From: Nemertoderma westbladi
Taxonomy: Eukaryota > Xenacoelomorpha > Nemertodermatida > Nemertodermatidae
NCBI GenBank assembly: GCA_032718475.1
Contig: JAUCBJ010009035.1
Location: 1-35,087, forward strand
Length of the DNA: 35,087 nt
Direction: 5' to 3'
The translations under genes were made by a program, and so were the position numbers. The notes under the pieces were generated by a model that saw only the letters and a program-made list of their open reading frames with translations, made no database searches and was not told where the DNA came from. Shown piece after piece: positions 1 to 9,360 of the stretch. How positions within the stretch are numbered: the first letter of the stretch is position 1; every line of letters starts with the position of its first letter.

Positions 1-125
1 ACTCATTTTATCGAGCCCAGAAGAGTAGAGGTTGAGTGGACCGAATACCTCGAGGATGGCGAGGATCGAACCTACAACCAATAGATTGCCGACACCGCCC
101 ATCAAACTATAAATTGAGCTACAAA
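1..125 (-). repeat. tRNA-derived SINE, partial (runs off window)
   Basis: Read on the minus strand this stretch carries a degraded A-box-like GAGCTCAATTTATAG and a good B box (GGTTGTAGGTTCGATCC) of an RNA polymerase III promoter. It aligns with the SINE at 15720-15934: both share the B-box block and the following CTC...ATAAAATGAG segment. The tail lies outside the window. It sits downstream of the last exon of the GRAM-like gene. A true tRNA is unlikely because no full cloverleaf forms. Confidence 0.6.
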
Positions 126-183
126 CCCGCCATTTTGTGAAATATTTAAATTCTTATGTGATAAATAGATGTGAGTAATATAA

Positions 184-685
184 TTATATGTTTATTTCTC
201 GTGGTGCGTTAAATTTGAACAAACTGCTAATACTTTCAGTTTGAACTAATAGATGTACCAACGCATGTAAATGAACAGAAAACAGTCTGACTGTCTGATT
301 GTTTGTTCGATTAAGTATTAGTTCCCATGGTGATACAGCAGTAATTCCATGTATTTTCCCAACCTGTATGTATTCTATCTTATAGCGGCCGAATTTGTTC
401 ATAACATCGATATGACTGTTTATCTGGTATCGCAGTAAACAGGAAGTTGTCACATCGTTTTTGTGGTAAACCATCGGGAATTCGAAATAATTTTCGGTAA
501 TTTGGTTTTCGCAATATCCTCCAATATCAGGGTAAGGAACACGCCATCTAGTGAGCCAATCACTCAATTCAATGTTCTTATATTCACCGCTAGATAGCGC
601 TGTCTGTAGAATATTCGCTTCTATAAATTCCGAACAATTCCGATTAGCTGACATATCTTTACCGATTTCGTCCAAAGAAAGATGC
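184..685 (-). CDS. Exon 4 (last) of GRAM-like gene
   Basis: Open frame of 166 residues ending at TAA (186-184). The exon begins after a good acceptor, TTTTTTTAG, at 687-686; its first base completes the codon left over from exon 3 (AG+G, Arg). An internal ATG exists (MSANRNC), but the phase match with exon 3 favours the spliced reading. The protein part is mixed alpha/beta in composition, with tryptophans in a TRWRVPYPD stretch and a potential N-glycosylation motif (NRTN) with little meaning if cytosolic. No signal peptide or membrane segment is seen. I do not recognise the family of this part. An AATAAA overlaps the last codons (plus-strand 191-196). Confidence 0.75.
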
Positions 686-1842
686 CTAAAAAAACGTTAA
701 AGAATTAAATTATATTTTGATATTTTTTGTTTTCAATTACCTTTTTTAAAGGTGAACAATTATTCGAATCCTCTTCCATCATATATTTCAACTCAATCAA
801 AACGCTCAGTGTTCTTGTGACAAACCACTACGATTAGAAACACTCTAAATTACAATTAAACAATTTATCTGTGTTATTGGCTTATAAATTCGTAGACATT
901 GATCCAACAGAATGTTTTGATGTTTTGACTAAAGAAAATAGATAAATAATTTTGACTCCAAAAAGTTTAAAATTTATAAATGTTATTGTGAAAAAAAATT
1001 TAAAATACAAGTAATTTTTATGTATAATAGACAATGAGTTAGTGCATTTAGAAGGACCTTTTTCTAAGTGACCAAAAATATTATTTAAAATGAAATAATT
1101 TTTATGTTTGCGTGATGTAAATTCTTCTGACTAACCTACTGAACATCTCTAAAAGTGATCTACCTAATCTGGATATTCAATTACAATCTTTGTTAAACAT
1201 CCACACAAAAGTGTGTTTCGGATGGTTTCGGATGAGTAGAGTTTATTTGTATTTGTTGCCATGGTATCATCTGTTTCTGGAATTTTGTTTATTTAATTAT
1301 TATTGTGCACAGCGATTTGTTCTGAAATAGGCCTAGGCCTACTGATGTACCGGTACTGTTTTACGCATTGTCTGAGTGAGTAGAAGGAGACATACTTTAT
1401 GTACTGTACCAATATATAAAATTATCTGATCCCCCCAAGATCAGTAAAAATAAAATATATAATAAATATACAGGGAAAATACTAATACTATAAAGAATTA
1501 AGTACAAGTTCATACAGTAGTATCAGCTGGATAGTGAAAGAATTAATATACTGCAAAATAAAAATGTCATGCAATTACATTATTGATAGTAACAATGTGT
1601 TGGCAAGCTGTATTTTTCGAGGTGTTTGTTATTATTAAGACCCCTAGATCCCTTCCTATGATAAATGCAATTACATGGAGTAGTTAATTATACCGCCATG
1701 CTGTTATACTAATTACTGTGAGTGATTCTTTCATTCAATTTCTTTTAATTTTTTTCAGAAAGTAAATTGAAGGTTTAAAATTTCACTTTTTTTCTGATAA
1801 TGTATATTCGGTTTATTCAGTTTATCGCTTTCTTTAGCTCAC
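686..1842 (-). other. Intron 3 of GRAM-like gene, no other feature seen
   Basis: 1157 bp of AT-rich sequence between the donor AAG/GTGAGC at 1843/1842 and the acceptor at 686. A short ORF with a good GT site lies near 812-740 on the same strand, but its phase does not fit exon 4. No repeat family or RNA gene was recognised. Confidence 0.6.
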
Positions 1843-2012
1843 CTTATAACATGTACCGCTTGATTTCTGTGAGTTGTATCCATGAACACGAATCTGTATT
1901 TGTGTTGGAGGGTGTGCACGGCCACAGCTGGTAGACTACAAACCTCTTCAGACATACCCATCTCCCCGACAACTTTATTGATTTCCATATAGGGTATTGT
2001 GAGGTCAATCAT
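1843..2012 (-). CDS. Exon 3 of GRAM-like gene
   Basis: 170-bp exon: acceptor AACAG just before 2012, strong donor AAG/GTGAGC after 1843. It opens exactly on a codon boundary (ATG ATT GAC) and leaves two bases that fit exon 4. It encodes 56 residues with the second half of a PH/GRAM-like barrel: DLTIPYMEIN (typical of the 'IPY..I..V' strand), AVAVHTLQHKYRFVFMD, then HRNQAVHVI, which would start the C-terminal helix. The alternating hydrophobic pattern and the phase agreement on both sides make this a convincing coding exon, although it is too short to stand out as an ORF. Confidence 0.75.
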
Positions 2013-2327
2013 CTGTTAATTGTATAAATTAAATATTGAAATACAATTTACAATTTAATGTAATTTCTAAACTAATTTTATTGTATTTTTTATACTTTAT
2101 TAGAATAAAATGAGCGAGACTGGAGTAGTAGGGTCTTGCTCCTCTTTGTGACAGTTGGACCGACTGACTGGGCAGTGAAAATTAATTTCCAACTCTTTTC
2201 CTAAGTCCAGTAACCCTTGAAATTGATCTATACAGTATGACATAGCCTGTCGTTCGTGGCAACGCCTTCTTTGTGTTGTCTTGTGTTGGTTAGCAGTTTA
2301 ACAACTTATACTGAATAATACTTTTGT

Positions 2328-2521
2328 CAGGTCAGGTATTCTAGGTCATTGATTAAGAAAACTTGCCACCTCCATGCAGCATAAAGGAGGTGCCACCTGT
2401 AGCTGCATAGACCCTCTTACTAGGGCAAATCTGGTCCTGTAACTAGGACCCCCTTTGTTTTGGGATAAGGACGCCCTTGGTCCTGGATTAAGGACCCATA
2501 TACTTGGCTGCAGGGGTATAT
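2328..2521 (+). mobile_element. LINE B, 5' end fragment only
   Basis: About 194 bp nearly identical to the first bases of LINE B copy 1 (from 6267) and copy 2 (from 31432, minus). All three begin at CAGGTCAGGTATTCTAGG, which defines the 5' terminus of the family. The match stops at GGGGTATAT, where the copies continue GGCCTGACC; here it abuts the 3' tail of LINE A. LINEs normally lose their 5' end, so a 5'-only piece points to later deletion or recombination. Confidence 0.85.
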
Positions 2522-2674
2522 TTATTTATTTATTAATTAAGCCAAAAGGATGGCACTTCTACAGTAGGAACGAGAAATTAGGCTAAAATTACATCAATAA
2601 CACACACAACCATACAAATTATTATAAAATATATACAAAATAAAATAAAATGCAGTTCTTCCACTTACATGGGC

Positions 2675-4050
2675 TCATTTTGTATTTGCCCAGTTCACAA
2701 GGGGTGCATCATTCTTGTGACAATTTAAAATGTGGTATCGACTGGCTCTGGCGTCACACAATCGGCAGACGCATTCATCTGCAGTCTCGTGAAACGCGGG
2801 GGTTTTACAAATTAGGTGATGAAACCCATGTATAGACACCCGTGTGATGATGTGCCGGTTTTTATAGTTTGAGGTCCTCCATTTTGGGTTTGTAAATCTG
2901 GGAGAACGCCAGAATTCTGGAATTATTTTGTTGTTCTTCGAATTGACCCCAGTTAAGTATTTATTAAATTCGGGAGTTTTGGGGAGATTGAGTTTTTGTT
3001 GCAGATCCATACACAGGTTCTTGCTTCCACTCAGCGCCATGACAAGCCTGTTCTGAGCAGATTTGTGTACTGACAGAACTCTTTTAAGGTACGATGACTT
3101 AATCTTGTCCAGGTTCTCAAAGTCCTTTGATTTCAGAAATTCCCATATAACAGTGAGCCCATAACTGACGATTGGTTCGATTTTGATTGTAAATAACTTG
3201 ATTGCTGTGTTGAGAGACAAAAGGCTGGGTTGTTTGATAGAATGGATCACTTTAAACGATTTGCATGTGGTGTTAATTATGTATCGAGTGAATGAAAGGG
3301 TTGGTTGTAGTACTATTCCGAGATAAGTGTAATGATTTACTATTTAAACTGGTTGACCATTGTAGAAAAACTTATCAGCCCCACATAGGCGCCCCCCTCT
3401 TCTGAATTTGATGATTTGCGATTTTCGCAGGTTTGCAGTAAGGCCGTTGATGGAAGCTTCCTTGGTTCTGATAGATTTCCTTTGATCCGAGTTAGTAGAC
3501 GCTGAAACGGTTGAATGGTTGATCGACCTGGCATGAAACCAAACTGGTCTTTAGGAATCTTAGAATGGAGGAACTCACGGAGCCGCTTCCCAACAAGCCC
3601 TGTAAGCACCTTGAAAGGGTTACACAGAAGGGCTATACCTCGATAGTTGTTCTCTTCATCTCTTGAACCTTTACCTTTATATAGGACCTTTAGGATGCTA
3701 TGTTTCCATGTAGAAACCAATGACCCAGTTACCAAACAAATGTTAAATAGCATTGTCCACAGATAGAGTGTTAGAGATATTGATCCCTTTAATGTTTCGT
3801 AAGGGAGATTATCTGGTCCACCTGACTTCCCATTCTTCTTAACAAATTCATCATAGACCTCATTGGCAGTAAATTCACGATTACAGGCATCATGGGTATC
3901 CTCAATAGGACCTGGGTCGGCTCTATATTCAGCTCCACCATCTTCGGCAGCATCGTTATGTGTTTGTCCATTGAGGATGTTAGAGAAATGTGACTCCCAT
4001 TTCTCTAATGGAATTGTACAGTTTTGGCTAACTTTGTATCCTGACCCCAT
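2675..4050 (-). pseudogene. LINE A reverse transcriptase, internally deleted
   Basis: Starts with the RT fingers: SGGPDNLPYETLK, WKHSILKVLYKGKG, NNYRGIALL, and FGFMPGRSTIQPF (about 4000-3480). It then jumps straight to a thumb-like segment (ASINGLTANLRKS) readable in a shifted frame at about 3450-3360. The motif A, B and F/YADD palm region is absent, so the polymerase is dead. After another stop and shift the C-terminal part (3250-2675) ends with CVCRLCDARASRYHILNC, a CxxC...HxxxC zinc-binding pattern common at the C terminus of such LINEs. Confidence 0.75.
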
Positions 4051-4061
4051 TTATAAGGATG

Positions 4062-4853
4062 CTATTCTGCTTCATGTATTAGTTTTCGTTCAATCCTGTC
4101 ATTGAATTCAGCACGTTTCCTTTCCAACAGTTCTTTGTATTCGGACTTTAGGTTGCACCACATTGTACGGGCATTGTTGTCTAGTTTAGCTTGTGAATGT
4201 GCCTGAATAACCTCTCTACGTTTGCTGTGGCATTCCGCATTGAACCATGGCTTTGACTTTCGGTGATGTTGTCTTTTTGGTTCAGTAGCATCATGAATAG
4301 CATTAGAGATTTTATCGTATGCGCTATCCAGTTCTAAGTTTTGCAGTTGTTCGAATACAGTTTCGAGCCGTACATCTGCTCCCAATGTTCCAATGTTTAT
4401 AACACGCGATTTAATGGGCCCACTTGTATTGACATTTCCCATCATTTGTGGTAATCCTAGATCCCATTTTATGCGGACCGGCACATGTTTTCGCAAACCT
4501 TCATATGGGTAGTCAACTGCTATTGCACTTGAATTTGAATACACAAGATCAATCTTACTACTGCCATTGTGGCAATAGTATGTTTTGTCTTTAGACGTAT
4601 TTTGCAAGTCAAAACCGGCCTCAGACATAAGGTTGGACAATACTGTTGCCTTGTCATTTTCTGGAGTGTCCATTCGTGCATTAAAATCGCCGCAAATAAA
4701 GACTTTATGGGCCATTATAACTGACTCAGGAGTTGTATCTAGAATGTCTAATACTTCTTTAATGAAATCCTGAAGGGATAGTGTTGGATTTAGGTAACAA
4801 CAGATAAATATGCCGATCAGACATTTGATAGCAATGTACGTATCCGTTTTTGC
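4062..4853 (-). pseudogene. LINE A endonuclease, partial
   Basis: About 260 residues of an APE-like endonuclease plus linker. Visible are the metal/phosphate motif FICGDFNARMD and the SSKIDLVYSN motif. The canonical SDH near the end of the domain is replaced by RKHVPVRI, and the N-terminal half, including the catalytic Glu, is missing by 5' truncation. The reading ends in a stop at 4062, before the RT region, which resumes in another frame after a small gap. The residues encoded upstream of 4853 come from the TGTC repeat and are not part of the protein. Confidence 0.75.
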
Positions 4854-5215
4854 AACTGTCTGTCCGTTAGTCTGTCTGTCCGTCTTTTTGTCAGACTGTC
4901 TGTCAAACATTAATAAAGCATCCTAACTAACTAAAATTCTCGCCATAGAGGTTTTTTGGGTTCATGGTTTCATTTCCGATGTTAGTTTTAACATTTCACA
5001 TAATATAGATTGTCTGTCCATTTATCTGTCTGTCCGCCTTATAGTCAGACTGTCCGTCAAACATTAAGAAAGCATACAAACTAACTAAACATTTTGCTAT
5101 GGGGGTTTCTCGGGTTCGTGAATTCATTTCTGATGTCAGTTTTCACATTTCACGAAATCTAGACTGTCCGTCCTCCAGTCTGACTGTCCGTCATTTTGCC
5201 AATTTGTCTGTAATT
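4851..5215. repeat. TGTC-rich tandem repeat, about 154-bp period
   Basis: Just over two units. TCAGACTGTC recurs at 4891 and 5045, followed each time by CGTCAAACATTAA-like sequence, a CTAACTAA block and a GATGT(T/C)AGTTTT(A/C)AC block. Each unit is headed by short TGTCTGTC/TGTCCGTC runs. A related unit in inverted orientation lies at 27066-27275. No coding content. Confidence 0.65.
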
Positions 5216-5467
5216 AGATATTTAGGAAAAAAGAATTACGTCTACGTTTTTTAAATCAAAATTTTCGGATTCCTCGTAAAATTTTGAGTCAGAAACTGTC
5301 GTCTAGTCCATAGGGTCTTGCAAGAAGAAAAATATACATATTGTAAAACTTTAAATGCGTTTTTCTCAGAACGCCTTTTTTTATATAATCCGTTTCTACT
5401 TGACACGCCACATATTTAAATTATTTGATGTAGAATTTTAATCAAGAGAAGAAAATTATAAGGCTTA
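5216..5467. other. AT-rich spacer, nothing recognised
   Basis: Between the TGTC repeat and the MITE; no ORF, repeat or RNA feature was identified. Confidence 0.4.
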
Positions 5468-5764
5468 AGGTCCGTTCACATCCAACGGAACGGTACACCG
5501 CGAGGTGTATCACAGTGCCAGCAGTACACCGCTGACCCAACAGGTAGTTGAGCGTTAAACCGCGCGGTTTACGGCAGCCCATTTAAACAATGTCAAAATA
5601 ATTAATGTAATTTCCTGTTGAATTCACAGTCGATGGACAGACAGTCAGTTACCGCAACGGTACTGTTGGGTGTGAACGGGCTCCGGGTAGTGTACCGCTG
5701 GCTTACCGCTTCAATACCACCAGACTACTTTACCGCTCACGCACCGTTGGATGTGAACGGGGCT
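5468..5764. mobile_element. MITE with inverted ends and TTA duplications (PIF/Harbinger-like?)
   Basis: 297 bp. The left end AGGTCCGTTCACATCCAACG and the right end, read inward, AGCCCCGTTCACATCCAACG are terminal inverted repeats of about 25 bp with few mismatches. The element is flanked by TTA at 5465-5467 and 5765-5767. A TWA duplication is typical of PIF/Harbinger, hence the tentative class. Non-coding. A second, inverted and broken copy is at 15036-15251. The interior has further short inverted blocks such as ACCGCGCGGT. Confidence 0.7.
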
Positions 5765-5819
5765 TTACAGTAATAGTTCAAACCTAGACAACACTAGGAT
5801 GCATCGCCGGTAACTTTAT

Positions 5820-5945
5820 ATGTATGTATGAATAATTATTATTGATTTATTATTGATTAGTATTGTTGATAATAAATTATTAGTATTGAATTATTAAATT
5901 AATTATTAATCAATTATTATTGAATTATATTAAGAATTGAGCATG
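5820..5945. repeat. Low-complexity ATT/AAT-rich tract
   Basis: Runs of ATTATT, ATTGATT and AATTATTAA over about 125 bp, without a clean period. No coding content. Confidence 0.6.
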
Positions 5946-6059
5946 TTCATTATTACAAAAATGCCAACACCAGAAAATAAAACCTTAATTTTTTGATGTA
6001 AATTTTGAAATTATATATTATTTTATTATTTGGGGTTCTGCTTGATTTATTACCCCCTG

Positions 6060-6175
6060 TGCACCTATCCGGGGCTTTTGGCACTAAATAGGCCGCCTTT
6101 TCTCGCACTATAGAGGCCGCCCCCACTTTTGGCGCTATAGAGGCCTCTTTAGTCCCCGGCACTATACAGGCCGTT
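6060..6175 (-). repeat. 27-bp-type minisatellite, four units
   Basis: Read on the minus strand, GGCCTCTATAGTGCCAAAAG-like units repeat four times with 24-27 bp spacing, so the frame stays open with 8-9 residue repeats (ASIAPKVGA, ASIVREKAA). The open frame starts at an ATG near 6198 and extends upstream through the 78-bp duplicated sequence. Whether it is a real coding repeat is unclear. Confidence 0.5.
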
Positions 6176-6180
6176 CCACT

Positions 6181-6258
6181 GTCTTTCTCGTCCTTCATTG
6201 CGTCTAGAAACTCGAGTGAGTTTGATACAAACTTAGAAAGTGCAAAGTCTCTTTTATT
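6181..6258. repeat. Target-site duplication, 5' copy (78 bp)
   Basis: Identical base for base to 11493-11570. It begins GTCTTTCTCGTCC and ends CTCTTTTATT. The two copies bracket LINE B copy 1. The first G could be shared with the element's TAG tail, so the size is 77 or 78 bp. Confidence 0.9.
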
Positions 6259-6659
6259 AAATTGGGCAGGTCAGGTATTCTAGGTCATTGATCAAGAAAA
6301 CTTGCCACCTCCATGCAGCATAAAGGAGGTGCCACCTGTAGCTGCATAGACCCTCTTACTAGGGCAAATCTGGTCCTGTAACTGGGACCCCCTTCGTTCT
6401 GGGATAAGGACGCCCTTGGTCCTGGATTAAGGACCCATATACTTGGCTGCAGGGGTATATGGCCTGACCAGGCAGATGGTGATCTACCAATGGCTGGTCA
6501 GGAGTAGAGTGTTCTCATGTCCACTCTGAGAGCACTTCACTGTGACCTGCACCTGGCAGCAAGGGTACAGGGCATGACCCAGCAGATGAGCTGCAACAGC
6601 CAATGGTGGGTCATGTGCGCCAGAGTAGATATGGGTGATGGGCCTCATATCTGACTCCA

Positions 6660-7941
6660 TTGCGACACCCACCCTGTGGAATGGCAAACCAGGGTGTGGT
6701 ATTTGCCCCGAGAGCTGACTCGGCAAAAAAGCACCCCCCAACCCACACTATGGATTGCATTAGCAATGCGGAGGTCCGGCCACTAGAGGCCAGTGGAATT
6801 ACCGGACACAATCGGCCTCACAGGCGTCAGTTAACTCCTGACCGGCTGCCTGTCTCACCCCCTACTGGGGAGAGAGCAGCCAACAATTCTTTGAGTCCCT
6901 TTCCTGATGACCTTTTTGGCCCAAACCCTGGGTCACCAGGAAGGCCAGATTGTGATGGGGAGAGGGATTCTGGAGTTGGAGGCTACTCTCATGTTCCACC
7001 CCCGACCAACAAAGCCATTGGTGAATCTGAGGCAAGTCACAAGACTAGCCTCAGTAAACACCCTAACACTCGGGTCCCCAATGCGACAAGGTGAGCTGAC
7101 TGCCTTGGCAGATAAGCTTTCTCTTAGCGCAGTGGGTGTTCAAGAGCACCGAATGCAGACTGGACAGACTGATGAGGTTCTGATTAAGGACATGGGGGGC
7201 GGTTGGCGACTCGCCCTCGCTTCAGCAGATGATAGTGGCAATGGTGGAATTTGTCTATTGATGAATCCAACTGCACATGCAGCATTGGACAAAATAGACC
7301 AAATCTCTAACCGCATCATCCGTTGCCACTTCTCATGTTCTGGAAGACTGGCTAAGAAGTTTCCTAAGGTGGTTCTGATTGTGTGCTACTCTCCAACTAG
7401 TGTTGCCCCTGTAGAGGAGGTGGAAAATTTCTACCACAATCTACAAGCAGCTACTGATGGAGTGGATCAGCATGCATTCTTAACATTCCTGGGAGACTTT
7501 AATGCAAGTCTGCATCAATCACCTACATCGCCCTGGGTCTATAGCAATAGTGTTAACCGAAATTCTGTCCATCTTCAGGATTTTATCTCTGGAAATGGAT
7601 TGTTTTCGGCTGGAACCCAGTTCAAGAAGCGAACTGGAAAGCTATGGACTCATAGTGGGCCCAGTGGTCACAAGTCCCAGATAGACCATATTCTGTTTCG
7701 TAGGAAATACAGGAGCTCTATACAAGACTGTAATGCATTTACACTTCGACCCTTCTCCAGTGATCACCGCCTTATTGTGGCCAAGGTAAGACTTAGTCTG
7801 CGTGCTAGCAGAACAACGAAATCTGCCTTGCCGCGGCATGACTGGTTGTCTCTGTTGCAACAGCCAAGTGTGAGGCTCTTGCCTCTGAGGCGGCAGATCA
7901 CTGTGAGGGCTATACTGCCTTTACAGAAGCAGTTAAGTTAG
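6660..7941 (+). pseudogene. LINE B copy 1 leader and endonuclease
   Basis: The N-terminal leader (about 6660-7000) and endonuclease (about 7080-7850) correspond to one frame in copy 2. Here an extra C in a C-run near 7000 shifts the frame, so the leader and endonuclease are out of phase. Endonuclease motifs are intact: VQEHRM (catalytic Glu), FLGDFNASL, SQIDHILFRR and SSDHRLIVAKV. A 37-bp deletion after GTGTGAG (7866-7872), relative to copy 2, shifts the frame again, and translation ends at 7941. The likely family start is the ATG of MANQGV rather than the upstream TTG. Confidence 0.85.
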
Positions 7942-9360
7942 CAGCTGCAGAAACAGTTCCTGTATACCCTCGAAACAGGAAAAGGGCCCCCTGGACTGAC
8001 AACAAAATTCAGAAGTGCCGAAATGACCTTCATAAGGCGCAGAAAGAGTCCCGACTCAAACAGACTACAGCGGCCAAGAATGCAGTTAAGGCTGCATCTA
8101 GGTCCCTGAACAGGCAGTAATCTGCTAATCTACAGGAGCTAATAAACCAACAGGTTGATGCCATCAATGATGCTGACGACAGCAGACAATCATCCCAGGC
8201 ATGGAAATCGATCAATCTGCTTACTGGGCGGAAAAGCCAACCAACCACCAAGGTTAAGGCTGAATCACCAGCCGATCGCCTCAATGGTTGGAAAGCCTAC
8301 TTTGAAAAGCTCCTCAATAATGACAGGGTATTGCCTGATAACTTTTTAGAAGCAAAAGTGTCTGAGTCTGTACTCCCAGATATTCCCATTGGCGATATCT
8401 CTTTTGCAGAAGTGAAGGCTGCTGCAAAGAGCATTAAGACCAATCGTGCCAGTGGAGTAGATGGTGTTCCCCCTGAGGTCTTTAAAATACCTGAGTGTTT
8501 AAAGATCATCTATCCCATCATAGTAGACATGTACCGAACAACAAGAGTCCCACAAGAAATGAAAACAAATAAGTTGGTGCCAGTTCCCAAGAAGGGGAAC
8601 CTAACACTCTATGGTTCATTTCGGGGAATCTCATTGATCTCGATTGCTGCAAAGCTATACAATAGGATTCTATTAAATCGCATCAGGGATCCCATTGAGA
8701 GACTGCTCCGTGGAAATCAGAATGGGTTCCGTAAAGGTCGTGGGACCATGGAGCCCATTTTGGCACTTAGAAGGATAATTGAAGAGTTATCAAAAAAGAA
8801 AGACAGGCATCTGGCTGTTATCTTTGTTGACTTCTTCAAGGCTTTTGATTCAGTCTCTCGCTCACGTATGTTCAGCATACTTTCATTATATGGGATTCCT
8901 GATGAAATTATTGCAGCAATCAGATCAGTATACGATGGTTCGACAACATTTGTGTCTACTGTTGACGGTGACACAGAACCATTTGAAGTGTTATGGGGCG
9001 TCCTCCAAGGAGACACACTTGCACCATTCTTGTTCATTATTGTGGTTGACTATGTTCTACGCATGTCCTTAGATTATTATAATGATGATGGGGTGATGAT
9101 AACTCCACCTACTGGCTCCAGAAGTCGAGGAAATCCTGCTAAGTACCTAACTGATCTAGACTTTGCTGATGACTTAGGAGTACTCTCAGAATCATTAGAG
9201 GGAGCCCAACGGCTCCTCAGCTCATTAGAACATGCTGCTTCTAGTGTTGGTCTTTTTATTAACTCCAGAAAGACCAAAATTCTGACAGTTAACTTTGAAA
9301 GTCCTCAGCAAGTATCTGATCGGATGAGCATAAGATCAAAGGATGGTATGCTTGAGCATG
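7942..9360 (+). pseudogene. LINE B copy 1, first RT copy (broken)
   Basis: Out of frame with the endonuclease because of the 37-bp deletion, with a TAA at 8117-8119 where the second copy has TAC. From 8331 the frame is open and shows FRGISLISIAAKLYN, NGFRKGRG, FVDFFKAFDS (motif A), GVLQGDTLAPFLF (motif B) and FADDLGVLS (motif C). It stops abruptly after GGTATGCTTGAGCATG at 9360, where the thumb and C-terminal part should follow; instead the linker sequence of another copy begins. Confidence 0.85.

Larger units (their letters stand above)
2519..4853 (-). mobile_element. LINE A: 5'-truncated non-LTR retrotransposon
   Basis: Minus-strand element with part of an APE-type endonuclease, part of a reverse transcriptase, a C-terminal zinc-knuckle-like motif, a short 3' UTR (2674-2540) and a (TAAA)n-like tail at 2536-2519. 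The 5' side breaks off inside the endonuclease near 4853, against a TGTC-rich repeat. The RT sequence (NNYRGIALL, FGFMPGRST) and the two-ORF relative LINE D suggest a CR1/Jockey-like group, clade uncertain. It is broken by frameshifts and an internal deletion. The tail lies against the LINE B scrap. Confidence 0.8.

Noticed and set aside
740-812. Small exon (MMEEDSNNCSPLKK) upstream of exon 4
   Set aside because: It has a good-looking donor, but its phase gives stops when joined to exon 4, whereas exon 3 joins cleanly.
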